Source of the DNA: Primulina eburnea
Taxonomy: Eukaryota; Streptophyta; Magnoliopsida; Lamiales; Gesneriaceae
Reading direction: 5' to 3'
Length of the DNA: 64,000 nt
Assembly: GCF_022965805.1 (NCBI RefSeq)
Contig: NW_027330871.1
Span: 36,001 to 100,000 of the forward strand
Shown here in pieces: positions 1 through 12,411 of the stretch; the first letter of the stretch is position 1, and every line of letters starts with the position of its first letter. A program made the translations under genes and the position numbers. Under the pieces are notes generated by a model. That model saw only the letters and a program-made list of their open reading frames with translations. It was not told the origin of the DNA and ran no database searches.

Positions 1-1124
1 GCCAGCAGGTGAAGGCAGAAAGAAAGAAGCCCGGAGGTTTACTTCAGAGTTTGTCTATTCCTGAATGGAAATGGGACCACATTTCCATGGATTTCGTGAC
101 GAAGTTACCTCGATCTTCGCGGGGCTGTGACGCGATTTGGGTTGTAATAGACAGACTGACCAAATCAGCGTGTTTTATTCCGTACAGAATGACCTATCGA
201 CACGATCAGATGGCAGAGTTGTATGTCAGAGAGGTCGTCAGATTGCACGGTGTGCCGAAGTAGATCGTATCAGATCGTGATCCACGATTTACTTCTCACT
301 TTTGGCACAGTTTGCAGCAGGCTTTAGGTACGACTTTACACCTGAGCACTGCTTATCATCCTCAGACGGACGGACAGTCAGAGCGGACTATCCAGACTTT
401 AGAGGACATGCTGAGAGCTGTAGTACTAGACTTTGGTACTAGCTGGCAAGATTCATTGCCGTTGTGTGAGTTTTCATACAACAACAGCTATCAGACGAGC
501 ATAGAGATGGCACCGTTCGAAGCTTTATACGGAAAGAAGTGCAGATCTCCGTTGTACTGGGATGATATCTCCGAGGTACCAGAGTTGGGACCTGATATGA
601 TTCGTGAAATGACCGAGAAAGTGAAGATCATTCAGAAGCGAATGAAGACGGCACAAGATAGGCAAGCGAAGTACGCCAATGTCAGACGTAGACCGTTGGT
701 GTTTGAGCAGGGAGACAGAGTATTTTTGAAGATTTCACCTTTCAGAGGCGTTGTCAGATTTGGCAAGCGAGGGAAGTTGTCTCCTAGATACGTCGGTCCG
801 TATGAAATTCTTGAAAAGATTGGCGATCGAGCTTACAGACTTGCTCTTCCTACTTCACTGTCCGGTATACATGAAGTTTTTCATGTATCGATGTTACGCA
901 GATATATACCAGATGATTCTCATGTCATTCAGCCTGACGAAGCCGAGCTGGATCAGACTCTGAGCTATGTTGAAAGACCGATACAGATTCTTGATCGGAA
1001 GGAGAAACATCTTAGAACCAAGGCCATTCCGCTTGTGAAAGTTCAGTGGAGTCGTCATGGCATCGAAGAAGCAACTTGGGAAACAGAGTCTAAGATGAGA
1101 CAGAGGTATCCCGAGTTATTTTGA
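1..1124 (+). pseudogene. Element A: gypsy integrase, C-terminal part, with one nonsense codon
   Basis: This is the 3' end of a Ty3/gypsy pol polyprotein that begins before the window. The reading frame opens at base 3 inside the end of the integrase zinc finger (QQVKAERKK) and runs through the catalytic core: MDFVTKLPR holds the first catalytic Asp, SDRDPRF the second, and the Glu lies in [10 protein letters not shown]. Then come the GPY/F motif (VGPYEI) and a chromodomain-like tail ending YPELF. An in-frame TAG at 261-263 interrupts the core where relatives read Ser (KSIVSDRD in element F). Reading resumes in the same frame, so this is a point lesion and not a frameshift. The protein resembles the integrase of F far more than those of B, D or H. 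Integration would act in the nucleus, but this copy cannot make a full enzyme. Confidence 0.9.
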
Positions 1125-1228
1125 TGATGTAAGTATTTATCTAGCTTTAACGTTGTTATCTTTTATGCTTATATTAGTAGAATGGCATGCGATTTCGAGG
1201 ACGAAATCATTTCTTAGAGGGGGAGAAA

Positions 1229-2710
1229 TGTAAGGCTCGAGATTTTAAGTTTTCATTGGCATAAGACTTGGAAGGCATGAGAATGCATGTCATAGGATGA
1301 AAGTAGAAACTATAGCCTGAATTATGGAATTTTGAGTGAGCAAGGCCGAAGTCACACCGCACCCGCGGTACAGGAAGGACTGCACCCGCGGTGCATTGAA
1401 AGAAAATTTGGTGGAATTGTGCGAAGCAAGACCGCACCCGCGGTCCTGCAATGACCGCACCCGCGGTCTGAGGATTCCGGAAAATGGAAAGGCAGCCGAG
1501 AGCATAGCGCACCCGCGGTGCTGCATGCGAAATGCCACCTTCGATTTTTATGTTGACACTTGGCATGGTGTATATATATATTTGTAACATGACTCAGCAT
1601 CTCTATTCAGAAGAACCTAAGAACCGAGAGAATCTCAAGAGAGGAGCAAGCTTCTTCATTTCTTAGGATTTGTATTGTGCAAGATTTACACATCCGTATT
1701 GGAAACTGAGTTGAGATTATTGTTCCCTGCAACAAGAGCTATCTAAGGATGTAAGTATATATCATTTTCCGCATGATTCAGATTGTAGATGTTGGGGAAA
1801 TTATGATTCTGTTGTGAATATGTGTTCTTGATATATAGAGCATCGTATATTCGTTGTCAGATTGATTTTCGGACACAATATGCTATTGTTTCGATTTTCA
1901 GCATGTATTATTGAAGAGTATATCGATTTTCAGAGTTTGAGAAGATTATGTCATTGATATGATGATGTTGATGAGATTATGGTATTGTTATGTGAGTTGT
2001 GAATTGACCGGTACCGAGGATGACGCCGTTATGCCGTCGATTTGTACCGAGATTTATTATTGATTGGAATATGTGTTGCTTTGACGCATAGGAGTAGATT
2101 TGCTCTATGTGTAGACCCTCGATACAGAGTTGACCGAAGTCTAGGAATAAGACATACAGTCGCCCCAAGTGGTTGGGTAGGTGACAGACCGTCTTATTCA
2201 CACCGGGATCCCTAGATTAGAAATGAGTCGAGTCAAGATTTAAATGTTGAATACATATTTGTATTCTTCTACATGTTGTAGATTTTACATTCATGTTACT
2301 TGATATATGCTATGCTTTTGTACATGATTATTATATCGCATGCATCCATGTTTTATACTGGGATATGTTCTCACCGGAGTTATCCAGCTGTTGTCGTGTC
2401 TGTGTGCATGGCAACAGGTGGGGCAGGATCTGGGTCACGAGGAAGATGAGAGATTGTTGATAGCGTGGAGATCTCGGGCGTGCAGCTTACTAGTTGTTGT
2501 ACTATACGTGTACTGAAAACTTTTAAACACTAGTGTATGATTGTACAAAACAGACATATATGTACGTTATGTTATTTATTTACTATAAAGACATGTTATG
2601 TTTTAATTATACATTTGATTTAAGATTAAAAAGCAAAATTTTGACCCACATTTTCGAGCAAAGATCCAATAAATCCCAAAAAAAATTGAGTTAGAGCCCG
2701 GGTCCCCACA
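1229..2710 (+). repeat. Element A 3' LTR with polypurine tract
   Basis: The LTR begins TGTAAGGCTCG directly after a polypurine tract (AGAGGGGGAGAAA, 1216-1228) and ends GGGTCCCCACA at 2710, giving 1.48 kb bounded by TG...CA. The half nearer the 3' end resembles the LTRs of elements C and F (shared TTATACTGGGATAT, CACCGGAGTTATCC and ACAACAGGTGGGACAGGATC-like stretches). The half nearer the 5' end does not resemble F. The 5' LTR lies outside the window, so no target duplication can be tested. Confidence 0.88.
1356..1581 (+). promoter_or_regulatory. GC-rich palindromic motif array plus TATA box in the A LTR
   Basis: Five copies of a motif close to ACCGCACCCGCGGT lie at about 1356, 1379, 1431, 1454 and 1507. 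Each contains the perfect palindrome CCGCGG and two or more CpG sites. About 50 bases downstream is a clear TATA run (TATATATATA, 1571-1580). That places the array in promoter-proximal U3. The motif is seen directly; its regulatory role is inferred from position. Confidence 0.7.
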
Positions 2711-2746
2711 ATTTATATGTATTGTGTGAGCACATTGTAGGAGTAG
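2711..2746 (+). other. Leader remnant of element B, cut by the A insertion
   Basis: This short stretch contains TGTGAGCACATTGTAG just before the B gag ATG. The same words precede the gag ATG of element D at 21838-21853, so this is B's untranslated leader. A's LTR abuts it, so A inserted about 36 bases upstream of B's gag. B's PBS and 5' LTR must lie to the left of the window. Confidence 0.8.
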
Positions 2747-3723
2747 ATGCCTCCTAAGAGAAAGGTTTCAGAAGGTGAGGATAGTTCTTCCTCGAGAGTT
2801 GTCGGCGAGTTCGGCAAGTTACTGAAAGAGCAAGCCAAGTTCCACAGTGAGCAGATTCAATAGTTGCTACGTTTGCAAGGTACATGCCAAGGTAGAGGTC
2901 AAGGGAGAGGTCAAGGGGTTCAAGCAGTTGGGACCGATGGGATTTTTACTGCTTTTAAGAAGATGGATCCACCGGAATTTGCAGGAAGCACCGATCCATT
3001 TGTGGTTGTAGAGTGGATCAAAGCTCTTGAGGCGATTTTCGATCATCTCAACTATGAAGACAAGGACAGAATCAGTTGTGTAGTGTTCATGTTAGTCAAA
3101 GCTGCACGCATTTGGTGGAATGCTACCAAGGTTAGTTTGGATGTTCCGGCATTGAAGTGGCAAGAGTTCACTGATCTTTTTTATGACAAGTACTTCCTAG
3201 ATGCACTTCGAGCTCGGAAGGTGACTGAGTTTTTGGAGCTTCGTCAAGGAGGTAGAATGTTGATGAGTATATTCTGAAGTTCAAGGAGGGCTTTCTGTTT
3301 GCCCCATATATTGCTTCCAACGACAAAGACAAGGGTGCTAACTTCATTATAGGCCTTCGAGCAGAGATCCGGAGGGACATCAACATGTCGAAGGCGGTGA
3401 CATTTAAAAAGATTGTGGCTATGGTTTTGTTGGCCGAGCAAGATGAGAAAGACATTGCCAGAGAGAGACAGGCGAGGCAGCAGGGCATTTCTCAGAGGGG
3501 TCAAGGTTCAAACCAAAGAGGAAAAGGCAATTTCAAAGGGAAAGGCAAGATAGAGTCGAGTCCGAAAGCACCGGCAGTTACATTTGATCCCGAGAAGCCA
3601 TTGTGCCCCAAGTGCAGTAGACATCATCCGGGAGAGTGCAGATTTGGTACTCATACTTGTTATCGATGAGGCACTGCAGGTCATATTGCCAAAGACTGTC
3701 AAAGAGGAGCGAATAAAGAGAAG
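2747..3723 (+). pseudogene. Element B gag (nucleocapsid/capsid), broken
   Basis: The ATG at 2747 starts MPPKRK, as in the intact D gag. The capsid region (ARIWWNATK, EFTDLFYDKYF) and a downstream Cys-rich knuckle (CPKCSRHHPGEC) are recognisable. Lesions seen: TAG at 2861-2863 where D has CAG (Gln); loss of about one base near 3250-3270 relative to D; and TGA at 3667-3669, which replaces the second Cys of the CCHC knuckle (D reads CYRCGTAGHIAKDC). Gag would package the element RNA into cytoplasmic particles. This copy cannot. D is the better representative of the family, about 327 residues. Confidence 0.88.
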
Positions 3724-6700
3724 GTGCAGGGTCGCATCTTCACCATGACGAAGGAAGGTATAAACCATGATTCTTCTGTGATCTCTAGTGCTATTTTAAT
3801 TTCAGGCAGAGTAGCTACGACATTGATTGATACAGGTGCTACTCATTCTTTAATGTCTGAATTATTTTTTAGATCTTCGGGTCTAGTTCCTTCTGTTATT
3901 CCCCTCTAGTTTAATGTTGTATTGCCTTCAAGGGATGTGTTGTGCCCGACATCTATTGTGTATGTGTGCTCTGTTCAAATTGATGAGCGAGTGGTTTATG
4001 CCGATTGGATTGTTATTCCGATGGTTGCGTTTGATATTATACTTGGCATGGATTGGCTTTCTACCTATCGTGCAGTGATTGATTACATTGCTAAGACGGT
4101 GAAATTTGCAGATGATGGCAATAGGGAAGGTATGCTCGCCAGTGCAGGTACTTCGCTGGTCTTTCCTTTTATTTCTTGTCTTGAGGCTAAGAAGATGTTG
4201 TTTAGAGGTTGTAATGGGTTTTTGGCTTCAATTGTGGATATGGATAGAATTGTGAAGTTGAATAATTATGATATTGATGTTGTGAGAGAGTTTCCTGATG
4301 TGTTTGAGGATGATGTGCCGGGTTTACCACCGGACAGAGATGTTGAGTTTGTGATTGAGCTAGTTCCAGGTACGGTTCCTATTTCTAAGGCCTCGTATAG
4401 AATGGCCCCTACAGAGATGAAAGAGTTGAAGACGCAGTTGCAAGATTTTTTGGATAAAGGTTTTATTCGACCGAGTTCTTTGCCTTGGGGAGCTCCGGTT
4501 CTGTTTGTCAAGAAGAAAGATGGGTCGTTGCGGCTGTGTATCGACTACAGAGAGATCAACAAAGTGACTGTCAAGAATAAGTATCTGTTGCCACGGATAG
4601 ACGATCTTTTTGACCAACTGCAGGGCGCTACCGTGTTTTCGAAGATCGATCTACGATCTGGCTATTATCAGTTGAAGGTTAGGGAGTCTGATATCCCTAA
4701 GACGGCGTTCCGGACCAGGTATGGTCATTATGATATTCTTGTGATGTCTTTTGGTCTGACTTATGCTCCTTCAGTCTTCATGGATCTTATGAACAGAGTG
4801 TTCAAGCCGTATTTGGATAGCTTTGTCATTGTTTTCATCGATGACATTTTGATTTATTCCAAGACCAGAGAGCTTCATGCAGAGCACCTTAGAGTTGTTC
4901 TTCAGTTGTTGAGAGAGAAGAGGTTGTATGCTAAATTGAAGAAATGTGAGTTCTGGTTGGAGCAGATTTCTTTATTAGGCCATGTTGTTTCGAAAGATGG
5001 TATAGTTGTGGATCCAGTGAAGATCGAGGCAGTTCAGAGGTGGCATATTCCTACCACTTTATCAGAGGTACGCAGTTTCCTTGGTTTGGCGGGTTATTAT
5101 CGTCGTTTTATTTCAGATTTCTCCAAGATTGCCCTGCCGTTAACCAATTTGACGAGGAAGACTGTGAAGTTTGAGTGGTCCAATGAATGCCAGAGTGGAT
5201 TCCAAGATTTGAAAGATAAGTTGACGACAGCTCCGGTACTTGCATTGCCCAGTGGTTCAGAGGACTTTGTTGTTTATACCGACGCGTCGAAGAAAGGTCT
5301 TGGTGCAGTGCTGATGCAACGTGGGAAAGTCATAGCTTATGCTTCTCGCCAGTTGAAGGATTAGGAGAAGAATTATCCTACGCACGATTTGGAACTGGCA
5401 GCTTTGGTTTTCGCCCTAAAAATCTGGAGGCACTATTTATATGGCGAAAAGTGTGAAATTTTCACGGACCACAAGAGTTTGAAGTATTTGTTTTCTCAGA
5501 AAGAACTCAATATGCGACAGAGACGGTGGTTAGAGCTTGTCAAAGATTATGATGTGACGATTAGTTACCACCCAGGCAAAGAGAATGTTGTAGCTAATGC
5601 ATTGAGCCGTAAGTCGAGTTATTCTTTGAGTTTGATGATTCAGCAGCCGTTGTTTTTGGACTTGCAACGAGAGGAGATAGCTTTAGTAGTCCTAGGAACC
5701 ATTGCTCGCTTTTCAGCATTGGTCATTCGGGCTACATTGACGGACAGGAACCGTAGAGAGCAGGTCAATGATTTAGAGTTGACAGAGTTTAGAGCCAGAG
5801 CAGAGGAGAGAGGTAATTCAGAGTTTGGGATGAACGGAGATGGTTTGGTGACCTTCAGATATTGTATTTGTGTTCCTATTGGTGATGATATTCGGAGAGA
5901 CGTCTTGACAGAGGCACATTCCGCGCCGTATTCGGTACATCCAGGTGGCACCAAGACGTATCAAGATCTTCGTAGACTCTATTGGTGGCCAGGTATGAAG
6001 AAAGATATTGCCATGTTTATTTCTCAATGCCTAACTTATCAGCAGGTGAAGATCGAGCACCAGAGACCTGCTGGGACATTGTTGTCATTGCTGATTCCTC
6101 AATGGAAATGGGAGCATATTACGATGGACTTCGTGACTGGTCTTCCCAGAACGCAGAAAGGTTTTAACTCTATTTGGGTTATTGTTGATCGGTTGACCAA
6201 GGCAGCGCATTTTCTCCCAGTGAAGACGACGTATTCCGTGAACCAGTATGCCGAAGAGTACATAGCAATGATTGTTAGAATTCTTGGTGTCCCTGTGTCG
6301 ATTGTGTCTGATCGTGACCCTATATCTACTTCAGAGTTTTTTAAGAGTTTGCACAGAGCTATTGGTTCACTGTTAGCATTTAGTACAGCTTATCATCCCC
6401 AGAGCGATGGCCAATCAGAGAGAGTTATTCAGATTCTAGAGGATATGCTCAGAGCTTGTACTATCGATTATCCTGGTAGCTGGGATTCAAAATTGACTCT
6501 TGTTGAGTTCACGAATAACAGTTACCAAGCGACGATTGGCATGGCACCGTATGAAGCACTTTATGGCAGGAAGTGTAGGTCTCCTTTCTATTGGGATGAG
6601 ATTGGCGAGAGGAAGATGTTGGGTCCAGAGTTGGTCCAACAGACAGTTGATGTTGTTGCTGTTATCCGAGAGAGGATGAAGACAGCACAGTCGAGGCAGA

Positions 6701-7164
6701 AGAGTTATGTTGATGTGCGTCGTAGGCCGTTGCAGTTTGAGGTTGGCGACCATGTGTTCCTGAAGATAGCACCTCTTAAGGGTGTGATGCGGTTTGGCAA
6801 TAAGGGAAAGTTGAGTTCGAGATTTATTGGTCCATTTGAGATCTGGGACAGAGTCGGTGATCGAGTTTACAAGTTAGCCCTACCGCCAGATCTTGACAGA
6901 GTTCATAATGTTTTTCATGTCTCTATGCTCAGGAAGTATATTACGAATCCTTCTCATGTTCTTCGTCACGAGCCATTGGATTTGACGCCGAATTTGACTT
7001 ATCAAGAGATTTCAGTCCAGATTTTGGATCAAAAAGTTAAAGTTTTGAGGAACAAAGAGATCGGCATTGTTAAAGTCCTTTGGAGGTATCATTTGATTGA
7101 AGAGGCCACGTGGGAACCAGAAGATGAGATGAAAGAGAAGTATCCTGAGTTGTTTGCGCAGTGA
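3724..7164 (+). pseudogene. Element B pol: protease, RT, RNase H, integrase with three scattered lesions
   Basis: The domains run in chromovirus order. The protease has LIDTGATHSLMS. RT has [26 protein letters not shown] and the catalytic FIDDILIYS. RNase H has [14 protein letters not shown] and [10 protein letters not shown]. Integrase follows, with an HHCC finger, [14 protein letters not shown] and [10 protein letters not shown], then GPF and a tail ending YPELFAQ. Lesions seen: TAG at 3907-3909 (Gln in D); TAG at 5362-5364 (TAT in D); and the last zinc-finger Cys replaced by Tyr (CLTYQQVK, against CLTCQQVK in D). The open stretches are long (480 and 591 codons), so B is less damaged than D. 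The natural stop is TGA at 7162. Confidence 0.9.
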
Positions 7165-7204
7165 CGTCAATTTCGAGGACGAAATTCCTTTAAGGAGGGG
7201 AGAT

Positions 7205-8982
7205 TGTAATAGCCAAGCCTGGTGAACGGTATGGTTTAAGATTTCATATGTTATTGACTATTTGGTTAAGTTGTAGTATAGTTTTGATGTTTAGAGTTGT
7301 GATTTATGGTTTTAGCATGTTGGTTTATAGTTGTTATGTGATGATTTTGTAGCGTCGTTGCGATTTAATTCTTGGTAATTTGTATGTTGAGCCAATTGGT
7401 ATGAGGCCAATTGGGGTGGTTGGATAAGTTATAGATGTGCAACTTCTTTGTTGAGTGTGTTGACGAATTATGAAGAGAAGTGATATTGCGATTCGACTTT
7501 GTTTCGTAGAGTTTATTTTTGGCTACAGAGTAGAGTGCACCCGCACTGAGTAGAGGACCGCATCCGCGGTAGCATGACCGAAGCAAGACCGTACCCGCGG
7601 TCAAGAAGGCACCGCACCCACGGTCTCATGCTTCAGAATTTCGGTTGTTTTCCAGTATCCTCAGCGCTCCCTCGGTGCAAAGTGTAGCGCACCTGCGCTG
7701 TTAGGGCAGAGACCGGAGCGCACCCGTGGTAGTCAATTTAGGATTTTTGGATGAGGTGCCGAGAGTATAGCGCACCCGCAGGTGCAAGGGCTAGCGCACC
7801 CGCGGTCCGTGAACAGTAGAAGCGTGTTTTCAGATTTAAGTGAGATAAATGGATGAGTTGCTCACTTTTCTCTCATTTCTTTCCTATTCTCTAGGTTTCT
7901 TCATACCAAGGAAGATAGGGTTCCTTTTTCCTTTCATTTCCTTCTTTTGATTCTTACATCTTGTTGGTTATTTGTGTTGAGAGCAAGGTTATTTTGGGTT
8001 CAAGGAAGCTAAGGTAAGCTTTTGGTTTAGTTTATACTTAGTTTTGGTGTTGATATAAATCATGGGTTTGGTGATGGTGTTGGTTTTATGGATTAGATGT
8101 TATGGATTTTTTTTATTGAGATGATAATGGTACAATTTATGGTTTATTGTTGTAGGAATTCAACCAAGGGTTTAGATTCAAGGTTCCAAGTGGTTGTAAG
8201 TGGAATTTCATTCCTTGTGCTCACATGATAATATTTGTATTGTATTTCAATGGTTTTAAGATGTATTCCCTTACATTTGATTCATGTTATGTATTATTAC
8301 ACTTTGTTGTATATTAGAGGCATTTTATGTCTCAATTATGTTAAAGAGAATACAAGAGAAAAGAGTCTTCAAAGTGTTTGATGTAATGCCAAAGAGAGAA
8401 TTCAAAATGATTTATTAGATTGATAGATACATAGTCAGAGATTGCATGCAATTAGTTGATCAACGACCATAGGCTTATATCCCTTAGAGTTATCGATGTA
8501 TATCAATGGGATATAGGTACAGATAGAGATACTATATAGATATCAATCCAACAGAGAAAAGAAAAATACCATCTTATTGTTATATTATGCCATGTTATTC
8601 CTGTTTTAAGAGTTGATGGTATTTAATGATTTCAAAACCATGTTTTACAGAGTATGATATATATCCATTGCTATATAAGAGTTCCACTTGCTGAGTTTTA
8701 TACTCATTTCAGTTATTTCATTTGATGCAGATAAGTGCGACGGGCTGGGACGTTGATTGTGGGCCGGAGTCGTATGCATATAGAGAAGGAAGGAAGATGT
8801 TTATTTTGATGGTATTTTGTACATGATCACGAGAATGATATTTTGCATTTTGTTGTATCATTTGATTGATCATGTATATATACTTTTGATTATACATTGA
8901 AATGTATTTTGAATCCTCCTTCCATTTTGAAGAAAATTTTAAATTCCGCTGTTATTTATTAAAACCGGTCAGAGGCATCACA
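7205..8982 (+). repeat. Element B 3' LTR with polypurine tract
   Basis: A polypurine tract (AAGGAGGGGAGA, 7192-7203) precedes TGTAATAGCCAAGCCTGG. The LTR ends GGCATCACA at 8982, giving 1.78 kb. It matches the D LTRs in order and wording throughout (for example the TAGATACATAGTCAGAGATTG, GTTCCACTTGCTGAGTTTTA and GATGCAGATAAG segments), so B and D are one family. No TATA box as clean as in the A or C LTRs was seen. Confidence 0.88.
7535..7807 (+). promoter_or_regulatory. GC-rich palindromic motif array in the B LTR
   Basis: About eight degenerate copies of ACCGCACCCGCGGT or GCGCACCCGCGGT are spaced 15 to 80 bases apart. Many carry single changes (CATCCGCGG, GTACCCGCGG, CACCCACGG, CACCTGCG), several of which are the C-to-T or G-to-A products expected at methylated CpG. 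The position in the LTR corresponds to the arrays in the D LTRs. Function is inferred. Confidence 0.6.
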
Positions 8983-9009
8983 GTTTCCATTTCTATGCTA
9001 GATAAAAAT
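8983..9009. other. Short unassigned spacer between B and S1
   Basis: These 27 bases lie after the B LTR end and before the proposed TG of solo LTR S1. The last bases are AAAAT, which pair with AAAT immediately right of S1 at 20127 as a candidate target duplication. Nothing else is recognisable. Confidence 0.4.
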
Positions 9010-10171
9010 TGAAACGTCTGCCCTTTTTATTGCTTTAAAAGTACTAGAAATTATTTTTTTATATATTTCGGCCAACTAACTTAATACCTGAAATTTTTTT
9101 TATAAAATATTTTACCCTTTTATAAAATAAAACCTCAATCAACTAGTATTTAAAAATTCGAGTAAAATAGTCGTAAAGTAAAATCGTCTACTGTTTTACC
9201 AAACCTAAAAAGCAATAATTTGAAAGGCAAAGCCCATGCTAAACCTCTCAAAAATCTTTCAAAAGCATAAATAAATAATCTTAAAAATCTTTAACTTAAA
9301 ACATAAAGCATAAGCGGAAAATGTAGGGCTGGTCCTCGGGTTGTGTGCGCCATCAGTCCAGTCAAATCATCCGTCAAGACCTCCCTCAACCTCACCTGCA
9401 TCCATCACACCTAGTGAGTCTAAAGACTCAACACACCATAATCTTTATCACGAGTAATACGTAATACAGTCAACATATAACGGTGAAAAATACTTGTACT
9501 TAAAATATTGTTTTCATGAAGATGCATAAACTTGAACATAAACATTTTCGTAAAATACTTTTTCATGATGCATAAACTTTAAATAAAAATATCTTCATAA
9601 TGATGCATCAACTTTAAACATAAACATTTTCATGACATGCATAAATAAACCTTAATCTTTTTCCTTTTTCCCTCAACATGACATAAAACCTTTAACATGA
9701 TCATAAACATTTTCCTTTTCCTTTTTCGTTGTTGAATTCAGATCGTTAATTGTGACTTTCCGCAACATGACATGACATGACAATGGATCCATCTACATAA
9801 AACCACAGTACTGGGCGGCGGGGACATCAGCGACACTCTCACCTGTCAACTGAGCCTTGGCCTAACATGATCGAATAGAAATACGATCGTCGGGGCTCCC
9901 TCTGGGACATTTTCCAATAAATGGGCCCCCTCTGGGGCCTTCTCCCCTCACGACATTCCCATTCTTACCTCAAACCTCATAACCTCATATTCGCAATAAT
10001 AGAAACACGATCGTCGGGCTCCCACTGGGACCATAACCCTCACGACGTCGCCATTATTAAAGAATTAGTCACAATCAATTCACTTCGTTCACGTTTTTCA
10101 TTCACATCACTTTATAAAAATCGTGAATAATTTTTACATTTTTCATTTTTGAAACCAAGCATGCAACCTGT
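9010..10171 (-). repeat. Solo LTR S1 (minus strand), 3' part, interrupted by C
   Basis: On the plus strand this starts TGAAACGTCTGCCC, the complement of an LTR end in TTTCA. It contains words shared with the LTR of element E (TAGTGAGTCTAAAGACTCA; ACCACAGTACTGGG). It has no coding potential. It resumes at 18107 after the C insertion and ends TGTAACGCCCC on the minus strand at 20126. The rejoined length is about 3.2 kb. No internal region adjoins either end, which suggests a solo LTR made by LTR-LTR recombination. Confidence 0.65.
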
Positions 10172-10849
10172 TGTGGGGACCTGGACGCTAATCAAGTTCT
10201 TAATCATCATTAGGACTCATTAATCAGTTATAAAACAGGGTCTAAATTTTTTTTTTTAAAATACAAAGCGGAAACGTAATGTAATTAAATCAAATTACAT
10301 ATTAAACATGAACATACAAATCTTGTGTTATCTACAAGAGTTCAACTAGGTCCAACTACATATCAGTGCTGAATCCTATATTGCTTCGAAGCTCGGATCT
10401 CCACGCTATCTAATCTTCTCTCATCCTCTTCTTGACCCTGATTCAGTCCCACCTGTTGTCATGCACACATACAAAACAAGACAACAGCCGGATAACTCCG
10501 GTGAGATATAAATATCCCAGTATAAACAATGTAAACATGCAGTCATATAAAAGCATATACGAAAGCATATAAGAAGTATTCATAACATGTCTTAAATCAG
10601 AAACATAAATTCATATCAAACATTCAATAATCATGAATGGCATAAACAATGTAACTCAACATGTCATATCAGACTCAACTCAACCGACGCGTCGTCTGAG
10701 ACTCGACTCCACTGACGCGTCGTCTCAGACTCGACTCAACACTATCCTAGGGATCCCGATGTCTGGATATAGGTAATTATATCGAATCTCAGTCGATAGG
10801 AATGAATCAATCCCTAAACGGCATCGATATAATTAATATCTCCATTGTC

Positions 10850-11210
10850 TAGGCGAATCAGCCGCAGAATTGACGACTCAGTCAATAACCCGACGAATCA
10901 GCCGGTAATTAGGCGAATCAGCCAACAATCAGACAACTCAGCCTGTAATTAAGCGAATCAGCTTAAGTTTAGACGAATCAGTCAATCACCAGACGAATCA
11001 GCCGGTGACAAGGTGAATCAGCCTATAATGGACGAATCAGACAATAACCCGACGAATCAGCCTGTAATGACTAGGCGAATCAGCCTGTAATGACTAGGCG
11101 AATCAGCCTGTAATGACTAGGCGAATCAGCCTATGACTCAACGACTCAGTAATCAATACATACAGTCAGTATCTAAGCAAATCCGTCCATGACTAGCGAA
11201 TCAGCAGTCA
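10850..11210. repeat. Tandem repeat with about 20- to 23-base period in the C 3' LTR
   Basis: At least 14 units share the core (G/A)(A/G)CGAATCAGCC followed by a variable 8- to 12-base linker (for example GGTAATTA, AACAATCA, TGTAATGACTAG). Three nearly identical 23-base units (core plus TGTAATGACTAG) occur in a row at about 11051-11120. The 5' LTR has only one such unit. The array lies downstream of the TATA box on the minus strand, that is in transcribed R/U5. Confidence 0.85.
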
Positions 11211-11979
11211 TTACATGCAGTAGCTATAAATCAATAGGCTACAAATATCAATCTTATCACACAGTAGCTATAAATCAGTAGACTACAATCATAAGTCTGA
11301 TCAATTGCAAATATCAATGCAATAAGTAAAAGTATGTGATTTAGGGAAACTCGAGTCAAACCTCACTCGAGTTGTGCAATCCCAACTCAACATTAATTTA
11401 TACCTTTCTTTCTGATACTCTGGCTCTGTCGAAGTCTCGAACCCCAAGCATGTCAATACTCAGTCTGACAACAACAATATTGAGGGTATGGTATCAATAC
11501 ACCACTCAATTAATACTGGATACAAACAGAATTCAATCAAATTCTGTTTCAACAACATAACATCATAATCTTAATATATCCAACCCTATCATATCAGTCA
11601 GATATCAATTCTAATATCCCATAATCGATCACCACTCAATCTGGATATCAATTCTTATTCAATCTTATTCTGAAATCATAACAAGTTCATATTCAGTCCG
11701 TTTCTTAATCTGACTTCGATTCTACTCTGTCTAACATGTCAAGAACAACATATATGACGTGTATTCAATTCTAACAACATCATAATTTCAAGACATGTCA
11801 AAACGTAGTAAAACTTACGTCCTTGTGTAGCTCTAGTCGAGAGGAACTCAGAACTGAAGTCGGATTCGAATTTTGCTACACGGTTTCTTCGTAAATTCAG
11901 TTCCAACGCAAAGAGGAAAGTGTCTCTCTCTAAGCTGTCGATTTCCCTTGGAAAACTGAGAGGAAGACACTGATTTCCC

Positions 11980-12270
11980 TTCCTATATATACTACATGCA
12001 TGTACAAAAACGTGGCATAATTTCCGCAGTGCACATCACACCGCGGGTGCGGTCCCTGCAACACCGCGGGTGCGCTTCAGTCTCGGCAATTCTATCTAAA
12101 ATGCACAAGTCATGACCGCGGGTGCGGCTCTTCCAATACCGCGGGTGCGGTCTGGCACCGCGGGTGCGGTGTATGCAAGACCGCAGGTGCGGTCTTGCTT
12201 CGCCCAAAATTCCTACCCTACTGGATTTACACCGCGGGTGCGGTGTAAACAAGGGCGCGGGTGCAGTCTT
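11980..12270 (-). promoter_or_regulatory. GC-rich palindromic motif array plus TATA box in the C 3' LTR
   Basis: Eight copies of ACCGCGGGTGCGGT or close variants occur, the minus-strand equivalent of ACCGCACCCGCGGT, at about 12040, 12063, 12115, 12138, 12157, 12180, 12230 and 12254. A TATATA run lies at 11983-11990, about 50 bases downstream on the minus strand. Geometry matches element A. Confidence 0.72.
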
Positions 12271-12411
12271 GCACGTTCTGAAAAATTATATTTTGCTCCG
12301 AGCAACATCCCATAATCTTATCTGATCAATTCTACAAGTCTTGGGATATTTCAGTGATCTTGTCTGATCAATTCTACGACAATTCTGGGGCATTACATTT
12401 CTCCCCCTCTT

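Larger units (their letters stand above)
10172..12397 (-). repeat. Element C 3' LTR
   Basis: On the minus strand it begins TGTAATGCCCCAG at 12397 and ends GGTCCCCACA at 10172. The polypurine tract AAGAGGGGGAGAAA lies just outside, at 12398-12411. It is 49 bases longer than the 5' LTR because of extra units in its tandem repeat. Confidence 0.88.

Noticed and set aside
10850..11210. CRISPR-like look of the CGAATCAGCC repeats
   Set aside because: Units are too short and degenerate, linkers are not unique spacers, and the locus is an LTR in plant nuclear DNA.
11992..12325. Overlapping ORFs on both strands with repeated HPR/RVR/RTRG-type peptides
   Set aside because: They are translations of the ACCGCACCCGCGGT motif array in LTR DNA. 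The same artefact recurs at 1207-1600, 17702-18035, 20218-20427, 35608-36051 and 55258-55606.
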